Shown: positions 8,329 through 15,981 of the stretch, piece by piece
How the letters are laid out: each line of letters starts with the position of its first letter
How positions within the stretch are numbered: the first letter of the stretch is position 1
NCBI GenBank assembly: GCA_963825175.1
Contig: CAWGSA010000004.1
Span: forward strand, 124,001 to 188,000
DNA from: DATFTF01 sp963825175
GTDB lineage: Bacteria > Acidobacteriota > Thermoanaerobaculia > UBA5066 > Gp7-AA6
Reading direction: 5' to 3'
DNA: 64,000 bases
Program-made: the position numbers and the translations under genes
Notes under the pieces: generated by a model
What the model saw: the letters and a program-made list of their open reading frames with translations, nothing else
The model's database searches: none
Told to the model about the DNA's origin: nothing

Positions 8329-9218
8329 AGTGGGAAGGTGTTTTTCCTGCCATCACGACTCCGTTTCGACCGGACCTGTCGGTGGACCACGATTTCCTCG
8401 GGCGCCACGTGGATCGGATGATCGCCGCGGGCTGCCGCGGAATCGTTCCGCTGGGCTCGCTGGGAGAGGGGGCGACGCTGAGGGGTTCGGAAAAACTGGA
8501 CGTCCTCGCGACGTGTCTCCGCGCGGCCGCGGGGCGGGCGCCGGTGATCGCGGGAATCGCGGCGCTCTCGACGGCCGAGGCCGTCGACCTTGCGCGGAGC
8601 GCGGAGAAGGCCGGTTGCGCCGGCCTGATGGCGTTGCCCCCCTACGTCTACCGCGGCGACTGGGAGGAGACCGCGGCGCATTTTCGGGCCGTGCTCGGCG
8701 CGACCCGGCTGCCGTGCATGCTGTACAACAATCCGATCGCCTACGGCACGGACGTGACGCCGCCGCAGATCGCGGTGCTGGCCGAGGCCTCCAACCTGGA
8801 GGCGGTCAAGGAGTCGAGCGCCGATGTGCGGCGGGTCACCGCGATCCGCGAGGCGGTGGGAGAGCGACTGGCGATCTTCATCGGCGTCGACGACCTCCTG
8901 CTCGAAGGCGTTCAGTCCGGCGCGGTGGGCTGGATCGCCGGTCTGGTCAACGCTCTGCCCGAGGAGTCGGTGCGGCTCTTCGATCTCGCGGTGGCCGGCC
9001 GGATCGATCCGGCGCGGGCTCTCTACGAGTGGTTCCTGCCGCTCCTGCGGCTGGATACCGTGCCGAAGTTCGTGCAGCTGATCAAGCTGGCGCAGGAAGA
9101 GGTCGGCCTGGGATCGACCCGAGTGCGGCCGCCGCGGCTCGCGCTCTCCGGCGCGGAACGCGACCAGGCCGTGGCGCTGATCCGCGAGCGCCTGGCCTGC
9201 CGTCCGAACCTGGGCTGA
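8325..9218 (+). CDS. 1-pyrroline-4-hydroxy-2-carboxylate deaminase (DapA/NAL family)
   Basis: This 297-residue TIM-barrel enzyme belongs to the dihydrodipicolinate synthase/N-acetylneuraminate lyase family. The Schiff-base lysine is Lys162 (EAVKESSAD), with the family Tyr in MLYNNPIAYG and the phosphate/carboxylate loop PLGSLGEGATL. The family alone does not give the substrate. Placement as the last gene of the overlapping hydroxyproline operon supports deamination of 1-pyrroline-4-hydroxy-2-carboxylate to 2,5-dioxopentanoate and ammonia. The product would then be oxidised by the divergent ALDH. Confidence 0.88.
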   Translation: MKWEGVFPAITTPFRPDLSVDHDFLGRHVDRMIAAGCRGIVPLGSLGEGATLRGSEKLDVLATCLRAAAGRAPVIAGIAALSTAEAVDLARSAEKAGCAGLMALPPYVYRGDWEETAAHFRAVLGATRLPCMLYNNPIAYGTDVTPPQIAVLAEASNLEAVKESSADVRRVTAIREAVGERLAIFIGVDDLLLEGVQSGAVGWIAGLVNALPEESVRLFDLAVAGRIDPARALYEWFLPLLRLDTVPKFVQLIKLAQEEVGLGSTRVRPPRLALSGAERDQAVALIRERLACRPNLG

Positions 9219-9333
9219 CCCGGCGCGCCGAGGGGCGTGCCGCGGAGAGTTCCGCGCGCCGCCATGGAGCGCCCTTTTCGTGGGAACGTAATTTGCAGCC
9301 ACGGGCCCCCGTCGAAATCATTGGAGGCGCCCG

Positions 9334-9546
9334 ATGAAGGTGGATATCTACGTAACCGAGAGCGGCCGTGCCCGACCCCGCTATGGATTCCTTCCGCCTC
9401 ACAAACCGGTCACGCTTCTGCCGCCGGGCGAGGGATGGAAATACGTTCGGTCTGCGGACACGGGGGAGTTTCACCTTCCCGAGGCCATCGAGGAGGAGAT
9501 CGCGCGCCGGGGTTTTTGGGCCCATACGTTCGGCGGGGGAGACTGA
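9334..9546 (+). CDS. Small hypothetical protein (70 aa)
   Basis: This 70-residue acidic protein has GGAGG about 8 bases before ATG 9334, which makes it a credible gene. It begins MKVDIYVTESGRARPRYGFL and contains LLPPGEGWKYVRSADTGEFHLPEAIEEEIARRGFW. No signal peptide, membrane helix or known motif is visible. It follows the hydroxyproline operon after 115 bp and is convergent with the DedA gene, whose stop is 7 bp away. Function unknown. Confidence 0.6.
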   Translation: MKVDIYVTESGRARPRYGFLPPHKPVTLLPPGEGWKYVRSADTGEFHLPEAIEEEIARRGFWAHTFGGGD

Positions 9547-9553
9547 CGCGGGG

Positions 9554-10174
9554 TCAGCTCCGAGTCCGGCGGCGACGCTTGCCCGCCCGGCTTCGAAGAC
9601 GCCGCGTCGCCAGGTACAGCGCCGCCAGGACGCCGACCGCAATGAGCAATGCCAGGCTGGCGTGACCGGTCCAGCGGATGATCGCCTCGGAGTTGCGTCC
9701 CGCGAAATACCCGAGAAGCACCGAGCCGGTTCCCCACAGCAAGGCCGCGGCGACGTTCCAGGCGAGGAACCGGCGATAGGGCATGCGCGCGGCGCCAGCC
9801 GCAGCGGGGATGACGGACCGGAGAAAAGCCGTGAAGCGTCCGAGGAAAACGGCGAAGGCTCCCCGTCGCCGCAGCCATCCCCGCGCCCGGGCCCACCGCG
9901 AGCGCTTCTTTCCGCCGAGGAGCCGGCGCCCATAGCGTCTTCCCACGAAATAGCCGATCGAGTCTCCCGCGATCGGCCCCAGCACGCCCGCGGTGAGGAC
10001 GCCGGCCAGAGGCACCCGCGCTCGCGCCGCGAGGACCCCGCCGAGAATCACCGTGAGCTCGCCCGGAATGAGCAACCCCAGAAAGAGCGCCGTCTCTCCG
10101 GCGGTCAGCAGGAAGACCGCGGCGATCGCGAGAGGCCCGGAGATCGAAAGGAAGAGCTCGACGAATCGCCGCAC
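9554..10174 (-). CDS. DedA family membrane protein
   Basis: This 206-residue integral membrane protein has the DedA/SNARE-associated signature: E-T-A-L-F-L-G-L-L-I-P-G-E in the first half, GDSIGYFVGRRYG in the middle, and the Arg-rich motif FLGRFTAFLRSVIPAAAGAARMPYRRFL in the second half. Four to five hydrophobic helices are visible. DedA proteins are needed for membrane homeostasis and include undecaprenyl phosphate or phospholipid flippases; which role applies here is unknown. GTG 10174 (VRRFVELFLSISG) gives the normal family length; the longer upstream reading is Arg/Pro-rich and not protein-like. The C-terminus is strongly basic. Confidence 0.88.
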   Translation of the reverse strand: MRRFVELFLSISGPLAIAAVFLLTAGETALFLGLLIPGELTVILGGVLAARARVPLAGVLTAGVLGPIAGDSIGYFVGRRYGRRLLGGKKRSRWARARGWLRRRGAFAVFLGRFTAFLRSVIPAAAGAARMPYRRFLAWNVAAALLWGTGSVLLGYFAGRNSEAIIRWTGHASLALLIAVGVLAALYLATRRLRSRAGKRRRRTRS

Positions 10175-10359
10175 GCCCGCATTGTGCCCCCACGTCCGTC
10201 CCCATCCTGCATTTGCCTGGCACGGATCCGGCAAAGCCCCCGCCCGAGAGGAGGGCATCATGGGACTGGTCCTTCTGATTCTGCTCGTTCGCCGGGACTC
10301 GCTCGGATGGGGCGGTCGGGACCGGGCCGCGCGCACGCGGATGTCGGGGCCGCGCGGTT

Positions 10360-11196
10360 CTAAGCCGCGCCCGCCCGCTCCGCGCCGCTCTTGCGGGTGG
10401 GAGAGGCCTTTCTCGCCTTGCCCTTAATCCCTTTCACGCTGGCCCGGAGAGCCTCCATCAGGTCGACGACCTTTCCTTCCTCGCGCTCGGAAGGCTCCGC
10501 GGCGAGGGCAAAGCGGCGCTTGGAAGCCAGCAGCTTTTCCAGGGCTCTCTTGTACTCGTTGGGATGCGCCGTGGGATCCCACTCGCCTCCCGACATCTGC
10601 TCGATGAGCAAACGTGCCATCTTGACTTCGGCGGATGTCTTCCCGGGCGCCGGTATCGGAAGATCGGATGGGTTGCGCAGCTCCTCAAAGGGGCGGAGGA
10701 CTTCCAGCGCGATCGCCCGCTTGCCGGGAATGAGCGCGCCGAGCACCGGTCGCTTGCGCAGCGAAAAGCGGACCATTCCCACGCGTTTGATTTCGGCGAG
10801 GGAGTCGCGCAACACGCCATAGGCTTTTTCTCCCCCTTTTTGAGGAGCCACGTAATAGGGACTCTCGAAGGACAGGGGGTTCAGCGACCCGAAGTCCACG
10901 AACTGGAGGACCTCGATCGCCGCGCTCTCGTCCTCCAGCCCCTCCCGAACCTGCTCCAGCTCCTGCTTCTCCACCGTGGCGTAGCGGTTCTTCCCGACCT
11001 TGTAGCCCTTGACGATCTCGTCGTTGTCGACCTCGACATCCTCCTTGCTGCAGAACTTCTTGTAGACGATGGGTGCCATGTCCTTGCGGTGGAGGAGACG
11101 GAACGAGACATGCTCAGAGGCCTCGACCGCCGAATAGAGCCCGACCGGAATCGAGACGAGGCCGAAAGTGATGTGACCGTTCCAGATCGCACGCAT
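10360..11196 (-). CDS. ku: Ku protein, non-homologous end joining
   Basis: This 278-residue bacterial Ku protein opens with MRAIWNGHITFGLVSIPVGLYSA, the family N-terminus, and carries the beta-barrel core (CSKEDVEVDNDEIVKGYKVG). It forms a homodimeric ring around broken DNA ends and recruits LigD. The last 30 residues are Lys/Arg-rich (KGIKGKARKASPTRK), the usual basic DNA-binding tail. GGGAGG precedes ATG 11196 at ideal distance. No ligD is present in this window, so the partner must be encoded elsewhere or be absent. Confidence 0.95.
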   Translation of the reverse strand: MRAIWNGHITFGLVSIPVGLYSAVEASEHVSFRLLHRKDMAPIVYKKFCSKEDVEVDNDEIVKGYKVGKNRYATVEKQELEQVREGLEDESAAIEVLQFVDFGSLNPLSFESPYYVAPQKGGEKAYGVLRDSLAEIKRVGMVRFSLRKRPVLGALIPGKRAIALEVLRPFEELRNPSDLPIPAPGKTSAEVKMARLLIEQMSGGEWDPTAHPNEYKRALEKLLASKRRFALAAEPSEREEGKVVDLMEALRASVKGIKGKARKASPTRKSGAERAGAA

Positions 11197-11270
11197 AGAA
11201 CCTCCCTTGGCGGAGGGAGCAATATCATTGCCATCGAGGGGCCGCCGGGATTCTGACGATCCGATTGCGG

Positions 11271-11813
11271 CTACGGATCGATGCGAATACCCGGGTCAGC
11301 GCCCATCTGTCCCGGCCCCGCTCCTTTCGAGGCTCGAGGAGCGTAGGCGAAGTAGATTGGATACTCCGCCTCATACCCTTCTTTGAAAACCGTGCGGCAT
11401 CCTCCCCCGACCCCGGGGCAATCCTCCAGAGTGCAGATCCAAAAGCCCTCCACGGCCTTGCTGCAGGACATGTGCTGAAAGGGAAGATTGTTCAGCTGAT
11501 CCTCGGCTACCAAGAAGTTGATCCTGATGTTGGGAACGGTCGGGTCTTCGGGCAGCCATCGGACGAAATTGCCCTGACCCCCGTTGGCATGGCGGCGGCT
11601 GATGACGACACACTCGTCCTTTGCGTTCACGCTGCCGTCCGCCTTGACGTAGACCGTTTGATCAGCGGGAGATTGTCCCTGGCACGCTTGCTGGTATGCC
11701 TTGCTGACAGTGAAGGAAAGCGGCTTTCGACAGGTGCAGCCCGCTCCGACGATCATCGGGATCACGAGGAAGGTCACCACCTTGAGCAGGAAGGTTCCTG
11801 GATGCCTCGACAT
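11271..11813 (-). CDS. Putative lipoprotein of unknown function
   Basis: This 180-residue protein has a lipoprotein signal: a basic N-terminus, the hydrophobic stretch LLKVVTFLVIPMIV, then G-A-G-C as the lipobox with Cys about residue 28. The mature part is cysteine-rich (CTC, CQG, CVV, CSK, CTLEDC, GGGC), suggesting disulfides. ATG 11813 is chosen because AAAGGAG lies just upstream. It follows the TPR kinase on the same strand with a 59-bp gap, so it may share its transcript and be a target or partner of that kinase. No named family was recognised. Confidence 0.72.
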   Translation of the reverse strand: MSRHPGTFLLKVVTFLVIPMIVGAGCTCRKPLSFTVSKAYQQACQGQSPADQTVYVKADGSVNAKDECVVISRRHANGGQGNFVRWLPEDPTVPNIRINFLVAEDQLNNLPFQHMSCSKAVEGFWICTLEDCPGVGGGCRTVFKEGYEAEYPIYFAYAPRASKGAGPGQMGADPGIRIDP

Positions 11814-11872
11814 GGTGTCTCCTTTCGAAACGCGGAAGGCTGCCCAGCGAGCGACGTCGGTCATGGCCGCTG

Positions 11873-14452
11873 TCATGGTGTCTTCCGCGGTGCCACCAGG
11901 GCCTGTTGGAATTCTTTTTCGCCGCGAAGGTCGGCAAGCTCCGGATCGCGCCGGATGAGCTCGGGGTTGTAGCCGGCTTCGACCGCCCGATGCAGGTCCG
12001 ACAGCGCTTCCGTCCGCTGGCCCGCGCGGTTGGCCACGATCGCAGCGTTGTACAGGATCTCCGGATTCCGGGACTCGATCTTAAGCGAGCGCGCGACGTG
12101 CTCGCGCGCCTCGGCGATCTTCCCGGTCTTGGCCAGCGCGAAGGCCAGGTACGAGTGGACGTGGGCATCGTCGGAGTTGGTCTCGAGCTCCTTGCGGGAA
12201 AGCGCAATCGAGCGCTCGTAGGCCTGGACCGCCTGCGGCTCCTGTCCGGGAAGCAGGCGCCGTGCGTCACCGAGGTTGGCCCAGTTCTCGTAGTGGTTCG
12301 GCTGCAGCGCGAGAGCCTTCTCGTCGGCCTCGGCCGCCGCTGCATAGTGCCCCTGGTAGAACTCCAGGGTCCCGATGTTGGACCAGGCCAGATCAGTCGG
12401 CGCGAGAGCGACCGACTTACGAAAGGCCTGAAGGGCTGCCTCGAACTGGCCGAGCTGAAGCAGCGTCCCTCCCAGGTTCGAGAAGGCCTTGGCGTTGTCC
12501 GGCGTGAACTCCGTGACGCGGCGAAACTGCTCGGCCGCCTCGCGGAATCGGCCGTGGTTGAAGTAGAAGCCCGCGAGCTTGCTGTACCCGCCGAAGTAGG
12601 AGGGCTGCAGCCCGATCGCACGCTTGTAGGTCGCCTCGGCACGGGCGAGATCTCCTCTTGCGTCCAACGCCCGAGCAAGGCCGAGGACGGCGTCGAAGCT
12701 GTTGGGTTGCATGGCTAACGCTTTCTGGAAAGCGGCGGCCGCCCCTTGAGGCTGGCCGGTTCGAAGCTTGAGCTCACCCAGGGTCACCTCGACCTCCGCC
12801 GTGTCCCCCCCAAGCTGTTGCGCGCGAGCCACGACCTTCGCGGAGCGATCTGTCCACTGAGAGTCGCGCGTCTCGTTGAACTTCGCCAGCGCCGCCCTTC
12901 CGAGAGCGGCCTGAACGAGAGGCGATGTTGGTCGCTCCCTCGCGAGGGCCTCGAGGATTTCGAGGGCTCGATCGATCGAGGCGGGCTGGTCGTACCGTTG
13001 GAGGGCTCCCAGAGCCTGCAAGTACCGCTCCTGCTCGCTTGCCGTCTCGAGGCCGGTTGCGGTCGGGGTTTTCCTGGCCGGCCTAGGAAGCTTCAGCGCG
13101 GTGGCGACCCGCGCCGCAAGTTCGTCCTGCAGCCCGAAGAGGTCCGAGGCGGAGCCATCGACGGTATCCCCGGCGACCTGGGCACGCGTTCGAACGTTCC
13201 AAACGGAATAGATGATGCGCACATGGTCACCGCTGCGAGCAACCGAGCTCCGCACGACTAGATCGGCACCCACGTTCCGTGCCGCCCCGAAGGGATCCGT
13301 ATTCTTATCGGAGGCGGCGACGGCGGCGGTCGGGGTCACGACCTGGATCCCAGGGACCTGATTGAGACGGACGCTCAGAGTTTCGACCAGCCCGTCCCCG
13401 ACGAGCCGGCTCTCTGGAGAATCGCCCATGACCTTGGCAGGCAGAACGACGAGAGAGTTCTCTCCGCTCGGCGTGGCGGGCGGCCAGCGGCGCGCGACGA
13501 TGAGCGCGGTGAGACCGGCTGCCAGAGCGATCATCAGGGCTGCGGCCATTCCCCATCGCGGACGCCCTTCCCGCCGCGCGAGCGCCAGGTCCCCGGCCAG
13601 GACGTGCTCGATCTCCACCCGCGCTTCCCCGATGTCGCGCAGGCGCTGATTCGCGTCTTTCTCCAGGCAGCGCGAAAGCAGCTCGCGGATCCGCGCGGGC
13701 GTGTAGGCGGGAAGCGCTTCCCAGTCAGGGTCCTTCGTCAGAATGGAGGCCAGGATGTCGGAGACCGTTTCACCGCTGAAGGCCCGCCGGCCCGACAGCA
13801 TCTCGAAAAGGATGCAGCCGAACGCCCAGATGTCGGTTCTCTTGTCGATGGGCTTGCCGCGCGCCTGCTCCGGGCTCATGAACTCTGCCGTGCCCAGGAT
13901 CACTCCGGGGCGCGTGTGGTCCTGCATCACCATGGTGGGGGAGTTGGAGAAGTCGGTCTCCTCGGCCGGCTCCTCCATCATCTTGGCCAGGCCCAGGTCC
14001 AGGACCTTGATCTTCCCATCCGGAGTGACCTTGATGTTCGAGGGCTTCAGATCGCGATGAACCACGCCCCGCTCGTGGGCCGCTTCCAGGGCCTCGGCGA
14101 TCTGGCGGGCGAAGGCGAGGGATTCCTCGAGCGAGAGCGGGCCGCGAGCCATCCACTCGGCCAGGGTGTCGCCGGGGACCAGCTCCATGACGATGTAGCG
14201 CACGTCCCCGGCCTCTTCGGCGCCGTAGATGGCGGCGATCGACGGGTGGTTGATTGACGCCAGCATGCGGGCCTCGCGGCCAAACCGCGCGACCCGCACG
14301 GGATCGCGGGCGAACGCCTCCGGAAGGACCTTGAGCGCGACCTCGCGTCCCAGGCGCGTATCGCGGGCCCGGTACACCTCTCCCATTCCTCCGGCCCCGA
14401 GAGGTCCGACGACCTCGAAGACGCCGAGCCGCGTGCCGGGATCGAGCGACAT
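11873..14452 (-). CDS. Serine/threonine protein kinase with C-terminal TPR repeats
   Basis: This 859-residue Pkn-type kinase has a kinase domain at residues 10-270: glycine loop GPLGAGGMGEVYRA, the Lys of VALKVL, catalytic HRDLKPSN, and an activation segment with DLG in place of DFG. A membrane helix follows at roughly 300-320 (AAALMIALAAGLTALIVA). Residues 330-460 resemble the TolB/FlgO-like domain of such kinases (ERLVVLP-type start, LVGDGLVETLSVRL). About residues 500-850 are tandem TPRs (ALGLARALDARGDLARAEATYKRAI). This gives a cytoplasmic kinase tied to a periplasmic protein-interaction platform, an arrangement common in Acidobacteriota and myxobacteria. The substrate is unknown. Confidence 0.92.
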   Translation of the reverse strand: MSLDPGTRLGVFEVVGPLGAGGMGEVYRARDTRLGREVALKVLPEAFARDPVRVARFGREARMLASINHPSIAAIYGAEEAGDVRYIVMELVPGDTLAEWMARGPLSLEESLAFARQIAEALEAAHERGVVHRDLKPSNIKVTPDGKIKVLDLGLAKMMEEPAEETDFSNSPTMVMQDHTRPGVILGTAEFMSPEQARGKPIDKRTDIWAFGCILFEMLSGRRAFSGETVSDILASILTKDPDWEALPAYTPARIRELLSRCLEKDANQRLRDIGEARVEIEHVLAGDLALARREGRPRWGMAAALMIALAAGLTALIVARRWPPATPSGENSLVVLPAKVMGDSPESRLVGDGLVETLSVRLNQVPGIQVVTPTAAVAASDKNTDPFGAARNVGADLVVRSSVARSGDHVRIIYSVWNVRTRAQVAGDTVDGSASDLFGLQDELAARVATALKLPRPARKTPTATGLETASEQERYLQALGALQRYDQPASIDRALEILEALARERPTSPLVQAALGRAALAKFNETRDSQWTDRSAKVVARAQQLGGDTAEVEVTLGELKLRTGQPQGAAAAFQKALAMQPNSFDAVLGLARALDARGDLARAEATYKRAIGLQPSYFGGYSKLAGFYFNHGRFREAAEQFRRVTEFTPDNAKAFSNLGGTLLQLGQFEAALQAFRKSVALAPTDLAWSNIGTLEFYQGHYAAAAEADEKALALQPNHYENWANLGDARRLLPGQEPQAVQAYERSIALSRKELETNSDDAHVHSYLAFALAKTGKIAEAREHVARSLKIESRNPEILYNAAIVANRAGQRTEALSDLHRAVEAGYNPELIRRDPELADLRGEKEFQQALVAPRKTP

Positions 14453-14462
14453 GGGAGCTGGC

Positions 14463-14478
14463 GGGGATTCTAATCCCC
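14463..14478. other. Palindrome upstream of the TPR kinase
   Basis: GGGGATT and AATCCCC form a 7-bp inverted repeat with a 2-base centre, starting 10 bp upstream of the kinase start codon (minus strand). It could be an operator or a hairpin in the 5' leader. Nothing else supports a function. Confidence 0.3.
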
Positions 14479-14562
14479 GGAGCCCGAGCCGGGGAGCGTC
14501 TTGCGGGCGTCCGCCCGAGCGCGGGGCCGCTGAGGGATCCGGTTAAGCTGGTCGGACTGGAG

Positions 14563-15123
14563 TTAATCCGACCCGCGTGTGAGTCCGAGCCGGGCCGCGA
14601 AACCGGAGAACCGCGCCTTCGAGACGGTGTCGTCGCCAGTCGTCTTGGTGTGCCGCTCAGTCGAGACCTCGCGGTTGGCCGAACGGTTGGCCGAGTCGAC
14701 CAGAGCCTCGAGCTTCTTGATGACTCCCATCACCTGGACCGGGCCATCGGTCGACCTCGTGGTGAAGGAGACGTTGCTCGCTCCCGGATCGAGCCGGAAG
14801 CGCGCGTATTCCTCGGTGGCACCCAGGCGCGTATAGCAGGCCACCCAGCGCCTGTCGATTCGCCCGGTCAGCTCGACTGTGTAGCGCTCGAACAAGGGGC
14901 CAGCCGGTTCCCAGGTCATCCCGACCGAGTCAACAACCACGTCGTAAGCGTTTTTTTCGTCCACCACACTCCTCTGTGTTTCGTCCTCGGAAGAAAGCAA
15001 GGAAGGGACCAAGATGAAGCCGAATTCAAGATCTTCAATCCATTCGACTTGCTTCGACCCGCCGGAATCGCGAGTGACAAAAAACGTATTTCGGTCGGGA
15101 GGTTGATTACGACGAACGGTCAA
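14563..15123 (-). CDS. Hypothetical protein
   Basis: This open frame of about 186 codons looks like real coding sequence (DLEFGFILVPSLLSSEDE, YDVVVDSVGMTWEPAGPLFERYTVELTG, YARFRLDPGASNVSF). The middle suggests a beta-rich domain. No signal peptide, membrane helix or known motif is seen. The start is uncertain: TTG 15123 gives the longest form, without a convincing ribosome binding site. It lies 110 bp upstream of the TPR kinase on the same strand. Function unknown. Confidence 0.55.
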   Translation of the reverse strand: MTVRRNQPPDRNTFFVTRDSGGSKQVEWIEDLEFGFILVPSLLSSEDETQRSVVDEKNAYDVVVDSVGMTWEPAGPLFERYTVELTGRIDRRWVACYTRLGATEEYARFRLDPGASNVSFTTRSTDGPVQVMGVIKKLEALVDSANRSANREVSTERHTKTTGDDTVSKARFSGFAARLGLTRGSD

Positions 15124-15321
15124 TCACTTCCCGGACGAACTCTCCGCTGAGGCCAGGCGGCAAGGATTCCGGCAGCCTCGCGAAGGCGGACGGCTCGCGG
15201 GCGTCCGACGGAAATGCTGCTCACCTTCTGAGCACCGCGAGGTTCGCCCTGGCGGAGAGGTTCCGAATGCGCCGTCGTTGAATCCATCCCGGTTCCCGCC
15301 TACGATGTCGACAATCCCGTC

Positions 15322-15406
15322 GCGAGAGTGGCGGAACCGGCAGACGCGCGGGACTTAGGATCCCGTGGGGCAACCCGTGAGGGTTCGAGTCCCTCCTCTC
15401 GCACCA
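15322..15406 (+). tRNA. tRNA-Leu (anticodon TAG)
   Basis: The acceptor stem GCGAGAG (15322-15328) pairs with CTCTCGC (15396-15402), followed by discriminator A and an encoded CCA (15404-15406). The anticodon stem CGGGA/TCCCG encloses the loop CTTAGGA, giving anticodon TAG, which reads CUA codons. A long variable arm (GGGGCAACCC type) and T-stem GAGGG/CCCTC with loop TTCGAGT are present, as expected for a class II tRNA-Leu. No terminator is visible before the tandem repeats that begin directly after the CCA. Confidence 0.97.
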
Positions 15407-15463
15407 ATAAGCAGTGACCAGTGACGAGTGACAAGTGAGGAGTGCGGTGAGCCGAGGTGTCGT

Positions 15464-15593
15464 GCGAGAGGAGAGGGCGAGAGCCCTCAGGGGGGAGCGG
15501 GGGAACGCCCCCGCCGACAGGAGAGCGCCGAGCGGCGGCCGGAGGGCGACCTCGCGAAGCGAGCGCGCGGCACGAGTCCCTCCTCTCGCACCA
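15464..15593 (+). other. tRNA-like cloverleaf element, copy 1
   Basis: Predicted folding by eye: GCGAGAG (15464-15470) pairs with CTCTCGC (15583-15589), the same acceptor stem as the tRNA-Leu, followed by A and CCA. After a 2-base linker comes GAGGGC-GAGA-GCCCTC (15473-15488), then GCGGGGG-AACG-CCCCCGC (15497-15514), then CGCC-GAGC-GGCG (15526-15537). GAGGG (15542-15546) pairs with CCCTC (15578-15582) next to the acceptor, as a T-stem would, and its enlarged loop holds CTCGC-GAA-GCGAG (15551-15563). All stems are perfect. Expression is unknown. Confidence 0.6.
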
Positions 15594-15650
15594 ATAAGCA
15601 GTGACCAGTGACGAGTGACAAGTGAGGAGTGCGGTGAGCCGAGGTGTCGT

Positions 15651-15780
15651 GCGAGAGGAGAGGGCGAGAGCCCTCAGGGGGGAGCGGGGGAACGCCCCCG
15701 CCGACAGGAGAGCGCCGAGCGGCGGCCGGAGGGCGACCTCGCGAAGCGAGCGCGCGGCACGAGTCCCTCCTCTCGCACCA
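15651..15780 (+). other. tRNA-like cloverleaf element, copy 2
   Basis: This copy has the same sequence and predicted folding as copy 1, shifted by 187 bp. It includes the acceptor-like stem and the terminal CCA (15778-15780). Confidence 0.6.
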
Positions 15781-15837
15781 ATAAGCAGTGACCAGTGACG
15801 AGTGACAAGTGAGGAGTGCGGTGAGCCGAGGTGTCGT

Positions 15838-15967
15838 GCGAGAGGAGAGGGCGAGAGCCCTCAGGGGGGAGCGGGGGAACGCCCCCGCCGACAGGAGAGC
15901 GCCGTGCGGCGGCCGGAGGGCGACCTCGCGAAGCGAGCGCGCGGCACGAGTCCCTCCTCTCGCACTC
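15838..15967 (+). other. tRNA-like cloverleaf element, copy 3 (CCA lost)
   Basis: This copy has the same folding as copies 1 and 2. The single substitution at 15905 falls in the loop of the CGCC/GGCG hairpin and leaves every stem intact. After the acceptor strand the sequence reads ACTC instead of ACCA, so this copy lacks the CCA and marks the right edge of the array. Confidence 0.55.
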
Positions 15968-15981
15968 CGTCGCTTCCGCTT

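Larger units (their letters stand above)
15407..15967 (+). repeat. Three tandem 187-bp units downstream of tRNA-Leu
   Basis: The units are 15407-15593, 15594-15780 and 15781-15967. The only internal difference I found is A to T at 15905 in unit 3; unit 3 also loses the CCA at its end. Each unit starts with about 55 bp containing degenerate 7-bp words (CAGTGAC-like). It ends with the same 21 bases as the tRNA 3' end, so these bases recur at 15386, 15573, 15760 and, shortened, at 15947. The near-identity implies recent duplication or active homogenisation. Small reading frames across the units are not protein-like. Confidence 0.95.

Noticed and set aside
10260..10427. Short ORF (55 codons) after GAGGAGG, starting with a hydrophobic stretch
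   Set aside because: Only the first ten residues look like a membrane helix; the rest is Arg/Pro-rich and it overlaps the end of ku. Possible remnant, not supported.
15124..15321. Gap between the hypothetical gene and the tRNA
   Set aside because: No frame, repeat or hairpin convincing enough to report was found there.
15407..15967. Possible CRISPR array
   Set aside because: The repeat is 187 bp and its units are nearly identical throughout, so there are no variable spacers; no cas genes are in the window.
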